24,431 nt of DNA from BS750m-G4 sp964472195 (GCA_964472195.1 CAYYJH010000041.1:1-24431); one strand, 5' to 3'; shown: positions 16,148 through 24,310, counted from the stretch's first letter. A program made the numbers and translations. Notes: generated by a model not told the origin, from the letters alone.

Positions 16148-17890
16148 ATGGATGCTTTACTATTAATGTTGTGTACGTTTTTCGGATTTATTATTATGTA
16201 TAAGCTTTATGGCAAATTCATCAGCCAAAAAATATTCAAGCTTAACAAAGATGCAGTGGTTCCATCCGTAGAATTCGAAGATGGCGTAGATTATGTCCCA
16301 ACAAAAAAAGAAATCATTTTCGGACATCATTTTGCATCAATAGCAGGAACAGGACCTATAGTCGGGCCAGCTATTGCAATTATCTGGGGATGGCTGCCAG
16401 CTTTATTATGGATTTTCATTGGTAGTGTTTTTATAGGAGCTGTTCATGATTTTGGAGCACTCATAATATCGATGCGAAACAAAGGAAAATCAATATCTGA
16501 TTTCACTGCAAAATATATAAGTAACCGCTCAAAGTTTTTCTTTTTCTTGATTATTTTTTTAGAACTATGGATAGTAATATCAATCTTTGGGCTCGTCATA
16601 GCTGTTATTTTCCATATGTATCCTAGTTCAGTATTTCCTGTTTGGCTGCAAATTCCTATTGCTATATACTTAGGACATCTTTTTTATAAAAAAGGAAAAA
16701 ATATAACAAAATGGTCAGTCATAGCTGTCTTAGTAATGTATTTAACTATAGTATTAGGATACTTCGTACCATTAGATATGCCTGCTGTGTGGGGTATTCC
16801 AGCTACAGGTATTTGGACGGTTATACTACTTGGTTATGCATTCTGGGCTTCTGTATTGCCTGTAACAAAACTTCTTCAACCTAGAGATTTCATAAATTCC
16901 TATCAATTAATAATCGCTATGACACTAATGCTACTGGGCGTAATTTTCAGCGTTATATTTGGTGGGATGGAAATAGTTGCTCCCACAATTAATGCAACAC
17001 CAGCCGATACTCCACCTTTATGGCCCTTCCTGTTTATTACAATTGCATGCGGTGCCATATCCGGGTTTCATTCTCTTGTTTCATCAGGAACATCTGCTAA
17101 ACAAGTCAGAAATGAGCATGACTCTCTCTTCGTTGGTGTTGGGAGTATGTTAACAGAGGGTTCACTTGCAACTTTGGTTATTATTGCTGTTTCAGCCGGT
17201 ATCGGGCTTGGATATACTACGAAAACAGGTGACACACTTACAGGTGTTAGTGCATGGACTGCTCATTACGCTTCCTGGACATCTGCTGGAGGTCTTTCAT
17301 CGAATATATCAGCATTTGTAGGCGGAGCAGCAAACATGATAAACTATATTGGAATCCCAAGAGAAATCGCAATTGGTATCATGGGTGTATTTGTAGCTTC
17401 CTTTGCCGGTACGACTTTAGATACTGCAACCCGAATTCAAAGATATGTAGTTACCGAACTCTTTGTAGATTTTAAGATACATATATTTAAGAACCGTTAT
17501 CTCACTACTACTATAGTAGTAGTTTCAGCATTAATCTTAGCTTTCTTGAGCGGTGCTAATGGTCAGGGTGCTTTAAAACTCTGGCCCCTATTCGGTGCTG
17601 TGAATCAGACTTTAGCAGCTTTAGCATTAATCGTTGCGACAATGTATCTTAGACACAAAGGCGGAATGAAATGGCTTATAGCAGGCATACCGGCAGTTTT
17701 TATGATCGTCATGACATTTTGGGCAACTGTCATGAACCAGTTAGAGTTTGGAGAACATAATAATATTTTGTTGCAAATAATAAATATTGTTATTATCCTG
17801 ATAGTCGCATGGGTTGTGATAGAAAGTATCATTACGTTTTTCAGGGTATCACCACCACAGGATGCAGAACCAATTTCTGAAAAAGCATAA
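16148..17890 (+). CDS. cstA: CstA-family carbon-starvation transporter
   Basis: The 580-residue polytopic membrane protein (about fifteen hydrophobic segments) belongs to the CstA/BtsT family, whose members import peptides or pyruvate. Conserved marks are YVPTKKEIIFGHHFASIAGTGPIVGPAIAI, LWIFIGSVFIGAVHDFGALIISMRNKGKSI, FLFITIACGAISGFHSLVSSGTSAKQ, TEGSLATLVIIA and SFAGTTLDTATRIQRYVVTE. It is shorter than E. coli CstA (about 700), as in many FCB and Gram-positive homologs. The symbol denotes the family, not a proven substrate. It follows the acyl-CoA dehydrogenase by 28 bp and precedes a small membrane protein by 70 bp. Confidence 0.93.
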   Translation: MDALLLMLCTFFGFIIMYKLYGKFISQKIFKLNKDAVVPSVEFEDGVDYVPTKKEIIFGHHFASIAGTGPIVGPAIAIIWGWLPALLWIFIGSVFIGAVHDFGALIISMRNKGKSISDFTAKYISNRSKFFFFLIIFLELWIVISIFGLVIAVIFHMYPSSVFPVWLQIPIAIYLGHLFYKKGKNITKWSVIAVLVMYLTIVLGYFVPLDMPAVWGIPATGIWTVILLGYAFWASVLPVTKLLQPRDFINSYQLIIAMTLMLLGVIFSVIFGGMEIVAPTINATPADTPPLWPFLFITIACGAISGFHSLVSSGTSAKQVRNEHDSLFVGVGSMLTEGSLATLVIIAVSAGIGLGYTTKTGDTLTGVSAWTAHYASWTSAGGLSSNISAFVGGAANMINYIGIPREIAIGIMGVFVASFAGTTLDTATRIQRYVVTELFVDFKIHIFKNRYLTTTIVVVSALILAFLSGANGQGALKLWPLFGAVNQTLAALALIVATMYLRHKGGMKWLIAGIPAVFMIVMTFWATVMNQLEFGEHNNILLQIINIVIILIVAWVVIESIITFFRVSPPQDAEPISEKA

Positions 17891-17960
17891 TTAATAAAAC
17901 TTTTACAAACCAAATAACAAATCCTGTGTTATCATTTACACATTTTTTCTATATTTAATT

Positions 17961-18431
17961 ATGTACAAAACTCTAAAGAAAAAATTCTACTTCATCGTTG
18001 TACCAGCAGTTGTTATAGCTGTTCTTTTGATACTCTTAAAACAATTTGATATTCTACAGATTACACCAACGTCTTTTATTCAAAACACAATCTCGCCCGT
18101 AATTTTCATTCTCACAGCATTATTAGCAATTGCATTACCAGTTCTTCTACGTACAATATTTAATAATAGTATAAAAGAATCAAAATTCATAACACCAGAC
18201 AAATTCTACCGTTACCAAAACCAAACTCTGCACTTAATTGCATTCACTCCATACTTAGTATTAATTGCTTATGTTTTGCATTTACCACAATTTTATTTCG
18301 GTGGGATTGTTTTGTTCAGCTTGTATGCGTTATATTTTTATTTCCCATCAGAAAAACGTATTAGAAATGAAAAGCGGATTTATCGTGTTAAAGAAGAAAA
18401 GAGCTCTATAGTCCAGGAAACAAAATTGTAA
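17961..18431 (+). CDS. Small four-helix membrane protein, unknown
   Basis: The 156-residue protein has four hydrophobic segments (about 10-28, 45-66, 91-108, 112-130) and a charged C-terminal tail (KRIRNEKRIYRVKEEK). It lies 70 bp after the CstA gene and 35 bp before the ArsA cassette, on the same strand, so it could belong to either transcript. I recognise no family motif. Confidence 0.7.
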   Translation: MYKTLKKKFYFIVVPAVVIAVLLILLKQFDILQITPTSFIQNTISPVIFILTALLAIALPVLLRTIFNNSIKESKFITPDKFYRYQNQTLHLIAFTPYLVLIAYVLHLPQFYFGGIVLFSLYALYFYFPSEKRIRNEKRIYRVKEEKSSIVQETKL

Positions 18432-18466
18432 ATAATATATAAATATAAACTCAAGATTATAAAAAT

Positions 18467-18757
18467 TTGAAATTCAGCATACAGGAAATCATAAAACAGC
18501 TTACTAAAAAAGGAAAGCTCATTGATGAAATAACCCGAACGCAAGCTGCAGGGACTGCAGAAAGCGAATTGGTCGAGATGGAACATGTTTTTTCTGTGTT
18601 GCTGTTAGGAACATTTGTAGGTTTACCTTCCCCACCAATGAATATTACTTTAGATTTACTTCCCTATTTGGAAAGAGAGCTTTTACTTTTGTTTCGTAAG
18701 GTTGAAACAGCAAATGAACCTCTATCAACTTTATTTTCTATTTTTCAGATTGGCTGA
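18467..18757 (+). CDS. Small helical protein preceding an ArsA-type ATPase, unknown
   Basis: The 96-residue frame begins with TTG at 18467; the first in-frame ATG (residue 38) would remove a conserved-looking amphipathic N-terminus (FSIQEIIKQLTKKGKLIDEI), so TTG is preferred. The centre is hydrophobic, with VFSVLLLGTFVGLPSPPMNI and then LDLLPYLERELLLLF. It may be a membrane-inserting hairpin or a helical bundle. Its TGA lies two bases before the ATG of the ATPase gene, pointing to translational coupling. A client or partner of the ATPase is a reasonable guess, not shown. Confidence 0.75.
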   Translation: MKFSIQEIIKQLTKKGKLIDEITRTQAAGTAESELVEMEHVFSVLLLGTFVGLPSPPMNITLDLLPYLERELLLLFRKVETANEPLSTLFSIFQIG

Positions 18758-18759
18758 TC

Positions 18760-19659
18760 ATGGATAGTTCACCTCAATATATTTTTTATCTTGGTAAAGG
18801 CGGTGTAGGAAAATCAACGCTTTCAGCTTTAACCGCTTTGAAGTTATCATACAGTTTCCCGGTTCTTTTATTATCCTTGGACCCGGCTCACAATCAATCC
18901 GATATATTCGTGAGGAAATTTTCGGAAAAACCAACGTCTGTGAATAAAAATTTACTGGTTAAAGAGATAGATACAGATAAATGGATAAAGAAATATCTTG
19001 GTGAAATTAAAGAACAGATGAGGAAAGCATATACCTACTTCACAGCTTTTAACCTCGAAAAATATTTTGAATTAATAAGATATTCTCCAGGCATCGAAGA
19101 ATACACATTAATCACAGCTTTTAATAAAATAAAAGAACAATATTCTGATAAGAAATTCATTGTAATCGATATGCCTCCAACAGCTTTAGCTCTGAAGTTT
19201 TTCAGCCTTCCATCTGTTTCTTTAGTCTGGATAGAACAATTGTTGAAACTGCGAAAGGAAATAATCAGTAAGCAAGAAATGATCACCAAAATTAAACTAG
19301 GAAAGAAGGAATTCGAATTAGATAAAGTTTTAAGTAAACTAACCCAGCAGGTAAAATTCTATACAGAACTCCAGCAGGTTTTCCGAAATTTATTCACAAC
19401 AAAAATAAACCTGGTTTTAAATCCTGACGAACTTTCATTAGCTGAATCCAAAAGAATCGTTAACAAATTACAGTGTATTGGTATTAACATATCAACTCTT
19501 TTCGTTAACAAGACATTAGAGGATGATGACTGCAACAGTATAATAAAATCATTCCCGGAATTTCCTTTAATAAAAATTCCTAATTCTACAAGACCTCTGA
19601 TTGGACCTAAAGTTCTTGAAGAATTTATCTCTGAGATTACATTTAACCACACTCCATAA
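18760..19659 (+). CDS. ArsA/Get3-family ATPase
   Basis: The 299-residue protein has a deviant Walker A motif, GKGGVGKST, with the signature Lys13 and P-loop Lys18, a switch-like LDPAHNQSDIF (Asp41) and DMPPTALAL (Asp137). The last corresponds to DTAPTGHTLR of ArsA/Get3. PGIEEYTLI (110-118) matches the PGIDEA element of that group. Such enzymes dimerise and use ATP to move metalloids or tail-anchored membrane proteins. No arsenite pump, ArsR or arsenical Cys triplet is present, so arsenic resistance is unlikely. A targeting or chaperone role with its small neighbours (2 and 6 bp away) is inferred. Confidence 0.88.
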   Translation: MDSSPQYIFYLGKGGVGKSTLSALTALKLSYSFPVLLLSLDPAHNQSDIFVRKFSEKPTSVNKNLLVKEIDTDKWIKKYLGEIKEQMRKAYTYFTAFNLEKYFELIRYSPGIEEYTLITAFNKIKEQYSDKKFIVIDMPPTALALKFFSLPSVSLVWIEQLLKLRKEIISKQEMITKIKLGKKEFELDKVLSKLTQQVKFYTELQQVFRNLFTTKINLVLNPDELSLAESKRIVNKLQCIGINISTLFVNKTLEDDDCNSIIKSFPEFPLIKIPNSTRPLIGPKVLEEFISEITFNHTP

Positions 19660-19665
19660 GCGATA

Positions 19666-20247
19666 ATGATTAATAATATAAAAGATTTTGGTGTAGAATC
19701 ACCGGTCTTATTAAATTGCTGGAAACATCACAAAGAATTTATTCAGTATCAAATACGAAGAGTAGTAATCGAAGGAGAAGAAGCATACCAAAAACTTCCA
19801 TCTCAAATTGTTACTATCGGTGACTCGTTGTTAGACCTTTACACAGGCATACTAAATCCGTATGATATTTCTATTCTTGTAAAAAGCGAATTAAAAAAGA
19901 AAAGTATTATAAGCAGTCAATCTTATGAAAAATGGATTAAAGAATCTAAAAATAATTATCAAACAATTTACATGCCTGATGGCTCATTCTGGACTTTACG
20001 CTTGGGACAACAGGAACGTTATATACATATTCACCCTGGGAGATATTCACCACATACATTAAGAGTCCGGGCGTTAACATTAAAGACAGCCATCACAGTT
20101 CAGGCATGGTCAAGAATTCATAAAAACTCTCCTCTTGATATTTATATAATAAATAATGTTCGTGAAGAAATTCTCAATGCTTCTCCTGTAAAGACTGTAT
20201 CTAAAAAACATGGATTGGGAAAAGTTATATCGTTGTTTGTTGTGTAG
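19666..20247 (+). CDS. Conserved protein of the ArsA-type cassette, unknown
   Basis: This 193-residue soluble protein starts six bases after the ATPase stop. The most conserved-looking part is PDGSFWTLRLGQQERYIHIHP and then GRYSPHTLRVRALTLKTAI (about 105-145), where a His-x-His and several Arg suggest a phosphate- or metal-binding site. The segment VTIGDSLLDLYTGILNPYDI is also distinctive. I know no described function. Its position suggests it acts with the ATPase. It is the last gene before strand direction changes. Confidence 0.8.
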   Translation: MINNIKDFGVESPVLLNCWKHHKEFIQYQIRRVVIEGEEAYQKLPSQIVTIGDSLLDLYTGILNPYDISILVKSELKKKSIISSQSYEKWIKESKNNYQTIYMPDGSFWTLRLGQQERYIHIHPGRYSPHTLRVRALTLKTAITVQAWSRIHKNSPLDIYIINNVREEILNASPVKTVSKKHGLGKVISLFVV

Positions 20248-20567
20248 TTTATTCGGAATATATCAGAACTATAAGCATAAAATAAAAAACCGCTCCTGCT
20301 ACACCCAGTGCAAGTAAACAGGGGCGGAATTAGACGGTGACATGAGACGACTTATCAATCCCTTTTAGATAGATACATAACATTCACCTAATTCTATATC
20401 ATTTATATTTTTCTTGACTCAGGTTTCTAACAATGCTTAATAACTTTTCAAAATATTTATTATCGGTTTACTATATAAATCCAGTTTCAACATTTCTTCA
20501 CATACATAAACAACACATAAGTATTGTTCAAAAATAAATTCCATTACCGGGTTTTGTTGTCAAAATT
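20248..20567. other. Convergent intergenic region without a gene
   Basis: About 320 bp between convergent genes. I find only the minus-strand terminator at 20284-20327. The rest is AT-rich with no convincing frame or RNA. Confidence 0.6.
20284..20327 (-). terminator. Intrinsic terminator of the small-protein operon
   Basis: On the minus strand CCGCCCCTG (20327-20319) pairs with CAGGAGCGG (20298-20290), with one G-U pair, and the second arm is followed by six T residues. It is the first strong terminator after the GIY-YIG-like gene. The GC-rich stem might also stop plus-strand transcripts weakly. Confidence 0.7.
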
Positions 20568-21026
20568 TTAATGTTTTCCGTTCTTTCCACAAAATGGGCA
20601 CGTCCATTTGGAATCAAATGGAGCAACAGGGTGCTGATCATTTATTATGAATGATTCTTCGGTGAACATATGATAAAGCATGCAATCATTCATATATGCT
20701 TGTAATAGAGAATCCACAGAAGCATATTTAAATTTACTGAAATACCCCAAATGCTCTTTGAGTTTTGAATTCAGGTCTTTAGCATGCCCAACATATAACA
20801 CATTAAAAAAATCATCTGGAACTTGACAATAACCTAATAAATAGTTACCAATTAGTCCAGTAGGTATTACTGAATTTATTTCTTTTTCACAAAGTTCAAA
20901 AGGACCATTTAATTTAATGTTGCTCATGATTGTTGAATTTTTAATTCTATGAATATTAACCTTTGGCAGGTTAAAATTTTCATTTAATTGATTATAATAA
21001 TTAAAAATAGTACGATTCATATTCAT
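20568..21026 (-). CDS. Small GIY-YIG-like protein with degenerate active site
   Basis: The 152-residue product has a GIY-YIG-like core: IGNYLLGYC (59-67) and VLYVGHAKDLNSKLKEH (76-92). It continues with FKYAS...DCMLYHMF and ends in HPVAPF...WTCPFCG (Cys143, Cys146), a possible half zinc ribbon. This order matches a group of small stand-alone GIY-YIG domain proteins. Where I-TevI-type enzymes have the catalytic Arg, there is Lys88, so cleavage activity is doubtful. It is the last gene of an apparent four-gene minus-strand operon and is followed by a terminator. Confidence 0.8.
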   Translation of the reverse strand: MNMNRTIFNYYNQLNENFNLPKVNIHRIKNSTIMSNIKLNGPFELCEKEINSVIPTGLIGNYLLGYCQVPDDFFNVLYVGHAKDLNSKLKEHLGYFSKFKYASVDSLLQAYMNDCMLYHMFTEESFIINDQHPVAPFDSKWTCPFCGKNGKH

Positions 21027-21085
21027 AAATCTAAATTGTTCATTGAGTTTTCAATATACTGAAAGATACATATAAACATTTCCAA

Positions 21086-21301
21086 TCACTGATTAATAGA
21101 TTTTCCCCAGGCTTCATTCAAAACTTTTAATGCACTTCCCCTAAGATTCTTTTTGATAATCTCATCGGTATACACAAATTTGAACATCCCTTCAGTAAAT
21201 GGAGACATTAATATTGTTTCTTCTGAACTATCAATTTCTTTTTTACTTCCGTCTTTTTGTAGCCCTGCGTAAAATTGAATTGAATTAAATTTTTTTTTCA
21301 T
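21086..21301 (-). CDS. Small protein (71 aa), unknown
   Basis: A short soluble protein with a charged N-terminus, a MSPFTEGMFKFVYTDEIIKK middle and a helical C-terminus (ALKVLNEAWGKSIN). It lies between the PD-(D/E)XK-like gene (83 bp) and the GIY-YIG-like gene (59 bp), on the same strand. There is an ATG start but no strong ribosome-binding site. I do not recognise it. Confidence 0.55.
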   Translation of the reverse strand: MKKKFNSIQFYAGLQKDGSKKEIDSSEETILMSPFTEGMFKFVYTDEIIKKNLRGSALKVLNEAWGKSINQ

Positions 21302-21384
21302 AATAAACCAATTTAATTAACTTTAAATAAACAAGCATTGTGTTAGGATATTATATACAAGACAATGATCATTAGTTATCATTA

Positions 21385-21717
21385 TTATTTCAACTTTTTA
21401 AAATTAATCTTCTTAGGATTTAATTCATTATCGAGTATCACCTTTGCTTCATAAGCCTTAGCTCCAATTTTATTAGCTCTATTCATCAGTTCTTTCAAAT
21501 TAGTATCTGACAGGCTCTTCGGTTCGTCTGGGACAACAGCAGCCTGCACTTCGATTAATACTACAGTACTATTTTTTGTTGCTTCTATATACACATTATC
21601 ATTTGTGTCGGATTCCTGTTTTTTTATTTCCCAACCTGTACTGAGGAGATAGTTTGAAACAGCATTCTTACCAGCTTTTCCGATTTTTAATGAATTATTC
21701 ATGAAAATGCTTATCAT
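21385..21717 (-). CDS. Small PD-(D/E)XK nuclease-like protein
   Basis: The 110-residue product (105 if it starts at the second ATG, 21702) fits a compact restriction-endonuclease-like fold. A helix with GKAGKNAVSNYLLSTGWEI is followed by strands NVYIEATK (Glu45) and VVLIEVQAA (Glu56, Gln58). E-x-Q replaces the commoner E-x-K, as happens in some active members. YraN-like and Holliday-junction-resolvase-like proteins share this layout. A later helix, LKELMNRANKIGAKAYEAKVI, is typical of the fold. It is the second gene of the minus-strand operon. Nuclease activity is inference. Confidence 0.7.
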   Translation of the reverse strand: MISIFMNNSLKIGKAGKNAVSNYLLSTGWEIKKQESDTNDNVYIEATKNSTVVLIEVQAAVVPDEPKSLSDTNLKELMNRANKIGAKAYEAKVILDNELNPKKINFKKLK

Positions 21718-21810
21718 TAAAATTTATTTAGATTCAGCAAAATCATATCCAGCTTTATTATCAGTACAACTATACAAAAATAATATTTAGTAAAATTGTA
21801 AAATTTTCAA

Positions 21811-21990
21811 TCACACCTCTATTAAAGATTCCTCTATCTGTTGATGTAACTTAGGATCATCAGAAAATGCGTGTTCCTCAACTTCGTGTGTTATTAAATC
21901 TTGTTCCATATCCGGCCATTCTCCTATCTGTTCAAAAGAACAATCGTACTGTTTTTGAAAAATATTGCAAACAAATTTTTTTTGTGCCAT
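21811..21990 (-). CDS. 59-residue DUF1059-like Cys/His small protein
   Basis: I found this gene by reading the minus strand; it is short and easily missed. The product starts MAQKKFVCNIFQKQYDCSFE and ends QIEESLIEV. Cys8, Cys17, His35 and His40 are spaced as in small DUF1059 proteins, which are probably zinc-binding; the match is by eye. An excellent AAGGAG lies eight bases before the ATG. A TATATTTG -7 box and an 8-bp dyad lie just upstream. It is the first gene of a four-gene minus-strand unit ending at the terminator at 20284-20327. Confidence 0.75.
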   Translation of the reverse strand: MAQKKFVCNIFQKQYDCSFEQIGEWPDMEQDLITHEVEEHAFSDDPKLHQQIEESLIEV

Positions 21991-21997
21991 CTCTTTT

Positions 21998-22003
21998 CTC
22001 CTT
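21998..22003 (-). promoter_or_regulatory. Strong ribosome-binding site of the 59-residue gene
   Basis: AAGGAG on the minus strand, eight bases ahead of ATG 21990. Most other genes here have no such motif, so this site decides that the short frame is a gene. Confidence 0.7.
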
Positions 22004-22030
22004 AAAAGTTTTATTAGAAAAAGATTTTAT

Positions 22031-22068
22031 TAGAACACTACTAATTTTTATTTTATTTTTGTGTTCTA
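22031..22068 (-). promoter_or_regulatory. 8-bp dyad: candidate operator
   Basis: TAGAACAC (22031-22038) and GTGTTCTA (22061-22068) are perfect inverted copies, 30 bp apart (about three helix turns). The arm nearer the promoter overlaps the expected start site set by the -7 box at 22071-22078. The dyad could bind a regulator or form an RNA stem in the leader. Confidence 0.45.
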
Positions 22069-22070
22069 TT

Positions 22071-22078
22071 CAAATATA
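22071..22078 (-). promoter_or_regulatory. Bacteroidota-type -7 promoter box of the small-protein operon
   Basis: Reads TATATTTG on the minus strand, a full TAnnTTTG match, 81 bp upstream of the ATG at 21990. A TTTG further upstream is spaced too far (27 bp) to be a good -33 element. Confidence 0.5.
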
Positions 22079-22210
22079 ATACATTTAATATTGAAAAGTC
22101 GAGCACAAATTATCGGGGTTGTAATAAAAATATTTCCCTTTTTGCTAAAAAGAAGCTCTGAATAAGCAATAATTGTTGAGATTTTTATATACTTTTTCAA
22201 ATATTTTAAC

Positions 22211-22218
22211 TATTTTTG
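22211..22218 (+). promoter_or_regulatory. Bacteroidota-type -7 promoter box
   Basis: TATTTTTG matches TAnnTTTG and lies 37 bp before the ATG at 22256. The -33 side is unclear. Confidence 0.4.
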
Positions 22219-22255
22219 GTTTCATAAATATCTCTGTAAAATAAATTTTTCGCAT

Positions 22256-23752
22256 ATGGAAAAATCACCGACAAGAAGGATATTTAGAACACTTCAGAAA
22301 TTAAATAAAATTGAGTTTAAGGATTTTGGAAAATTTGTTTGCTCTCCTTATCACAATAGTAACAAAAATTTAATAAAGTATTACAACTTCCTTGAACGCT
22401 ACCATCCAAAATTCAAAGAGGTCAAGACAACTCACGAAAGAATTTATAAAGCATTATTTCCCGGAAAGAAATTTAACTATGGCATTTTGAGAAATCTTAA
22501 CTCGGAAATGGTAACTGTTTTTAAAGAGTTCTTAGCTTATAATAATTACAGAAAAAAAAACATTCAACTTAATTGTAATTTACTGGAAGAATTAAGAAAG
22601 AGAAAACTCGAATCTCTTTTTAATAAAGAATTTAAAACAACCTTCGAAAAAATAGATTCAATGCAAACCAGAGATGAAGATTATTATCTAAATAAATTTT
22701 TATTAGAATCTGAACTAAACAAATACTTCGATGAGAAATTGACAATAGGTAAAGCTCTCTCTTTTTATAAAGGAAAAACAAATGAAATAAATGATCTGAC
22801 GAGCTATTTTATAATAGCAATTTTAGAAGCATATATAACACAGATTAGCGGCGGGGGAAAAGTTGATTTCGAAGAAAGTTTAATCTTATACGATGAGATT
22901 ATGAGTTATATCTCATCAAACCTGGATTATTATAAGCAAATCGATATTATATTTCTTTTATATAATTTTTTAATTCTCTTAAAAGAACCCGATAACGAAG
23001 ATGTATATAATAATTTGAAAATCATATTAAAAGAAAAAAGGCATACAATAAAAGACTATGACATTAAAACATTTTATATCGAGCTGTATAATTATTGTAA
23101 ACGTAAACAAGCAGAAGGTTCAAAAAAATACGGATTAGAAAGTTTTGAAATGTTAAAAAATATGCTCGAGACCGGTGTATTTTTTGATGAGAACAATATT
23201 ATGTCCGATCATAATTATATTAATATTGCGGCATCAGCTTTTAGAATAAATGAAGTCAATTGGGCAGACAGTTTTATAAACGAGTACAAAGAAAGACTTC
23301 CTTTTGAAAAAAGAGAAATTGCATTTAATTATAATAATGCTGTCTTGAATTATAAAAAAGGAAAAGATAGTCAGGGAAGATCCAGAAATACGTATTTTGA
23401 AAAGGCTTTAAGATTTTTATCTAAGATTACTGTAGATAATTTTTATTATATGACAAGGGTCAAAAACCTTACACTTCAAATATACTATGAGCTAAATGAA
23501 ATAGATCTTACCATGGAATTGATTCATACGTATAGAATGTACCTTTCCCGAAATATTGTCATGCCTAAAAAATTAAAATCAAGTTACTTAGACTATAACG
23601 AGTACGTTAGCAAATTAATAAAAATTAAAACCGGGTCTAAGATAATACACACAAAGCGTTTAAAGAAAGAGCTATCAAGAAAAAGGAATGTGGTTTATAA
23701 AGGTTGGCTGTTAGAGAAGATAAATGAATTAGAAACGAAAGATCTAAAATAA
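22256..23752 (+). CDS. Large helical protein of unknown function (FCB-type family)
   Basis: The 498-residue product is Lys/Asn/Tyr-rich and almost entirely alpha-helical, possibly TPR-like. The N-terminus is the recognisable part: LNKIEFKDFGKFVCSPYHNS, then YNFLERYHPKF, IYKALFPGKKFNYGILRNLNSEM and VFKEFLAY. I recall such a beginning in a multi-copy family of Bacteroidota-like genomes with no assigned role. There is no signal peptide or membrane segment, so it is probably cytoplasmic. A TATTTTTG -7 box precedes it. An imperfect hairpin at 23823-23853 may mark the end of its transcript. Confidence 0.85.
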   Translation: MEKSPTRRIFRTLQKLNKIEFKDFGKFVCSPYHNSNKNLIKYYNFLERYHPKFKEVKTTHERIYKALFPGKKFNYGILRNLNSEMVTVFKEFLAYNNYRKKNIQLNCNLLEELRKRKLESLFNKEFKTTFEKIDSMQTRDEDYYLNKFLLESELNKYFDEKLTIGKALSFYKGKTNEINDLTSYFIIAILEAYITQISGGGKVDFEESLILYDEIMSYISSNLDYYKQIDIIFLLYNFLILLKEPDNEDVYNNLKIILKEKRHTIKDYDIKTFYIELYNYCKRKQAEGSKKYGLESFEMLKNMLETGVFFDENNIMSDHNYINIAASAFRINEVNWADSFINEYKERLPFEKREIAFNYNNAVLNYKKGKDSQGRSRNTYFEKALRFLSKITVDNFYYMTRVKNLTLQIYYELNEIDLTMELIHTYRMYLSRNIVMPKKLKSSYLDYNEYVSKLIKIKTGSKIIHTKRLKKELSRKRNVVYKGWLLEKINELETKDLK

Positions 23753-23822
23753 TGATAAAACTTAAACACTATTTTCATAGTCAATCTATAATTTAATTTT
23801 TATAAATTAGACATATAAATGA

Positions 23823-23853
23823 ATAGCACCCCGGTAAAATACCGAAGTGCTAT
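23823..23853 (+). terminator. Hairpin after the large helical protein gene
   Basis: ATAGCAC pairs with GTGCTAT and CGGTA with TACCG, separated by a 2x2 internal loop, with an AAA loop. No U tract follows on either strand, so termination is uncertain; a regulatory or 3'-protecting hairpin is possible. Confidence 0.4.
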
Positions 23854-23871
23854 AATGAAAGGATCATAGAC

Positions 23872-23885
23872 GAAACGATCGTTTC
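23872..23885. promoter_or_regulatory. Perfect 14-bp palindrome upstream of the lipoprotein gene
   Basis: GAAACGATCGTTTC is a complete palindrome about 90 bp before the lipoprotein start. It has the form of a dimeric regulator's site. Confidence 0.4.
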
Positions 23886-23961
23886 AAATATTCTTAACAA
23901 TGTAATTACAAATTTAATTCCTGCTTATCTGTTCCACTAAATTATTTTAATAAATTAATTC

Positions 23962-23967
23962 AAGGAG
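23962..23967 (+). promoter_or_regulatory. Strong ribosome-binding site of the lipoprotein gene
   Basis: AAGGAG seven bases before ATG 23975, one of only two clear Shine-Dalgarno sites noticed in the window. Confidence 0.7.
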
Positions 23968-23974
23968 AATAATT

Positions 23975-24271
23975 ATGAAGACCACAAAAATGTTACTACC
24001 CGGATTGATCTTTTTGTTTTGCCTTTTATTAATAGGATGTGCCGGCGGTCCAAACACTGCCGTAGATACTCCAACTGCGGACGGAAACATTGCGGGCTTC
24101 TGGCTTGGTTTATGGCACGGGATAATTTCACCTATAACATTTATTATTTCCCTGTTCGCCGATAACGTGAATTTTTATGAAGTGCACAACAACGGAGGGT
24201 GGTACAATTTTGGATTCGTGCTCGGTGCAGGTATTCTCTTCGGCGGAGGCGGTAAAGCATCATCGAGATGA
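23975..24271 (+). CDS. Small conserved lipoprotein
   Basis: The 98-residue product has a lipoprotein signal (residues 1-22, lipobox LIGC with Cys22) and a short mature part. The mature part carries a distinctive block GFWLGLWHGIISPITFIISLF, then VNFYEVHNNGGWYNFGFVLG, ending in a Gly-rich tail. I recall this block in small lipoproteins from several phyla; function is not known. A membrane-hugging or re-entrant segment is likely in WHGIISPITFIISLF. A strong AAGGAG precedes it, and a 14-bp palindrome further upstream may control it. Confidence 0.85.
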   Translation: MKTTKMLLPGLIFLFCLLLIGCAGGPNTAVDTPTADGNIAGFWLGLWHGIISPITFIISLFADNVNFYEVHNNGGWYNFGFVLGAGILFGGGGKASSR

Positions 24272-24310
24272 GAATTTATTACATGTGAATACAAGTTGCC
24301 TCAGCGTAAT

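Noticed and set aside
18760..19659. Arsenite-pump ATPase for arsenic resistance
   Set aside because: It is a single-domain protein without the metalloid Cys set and without arsB, acr3 or arsR neighbours.
21867..22079. 70-codon plus-strand frame
   Set aside because: It lies antisense to the 59-residue gene, which has the strong ribosome-binding site and Cys/His pattern.
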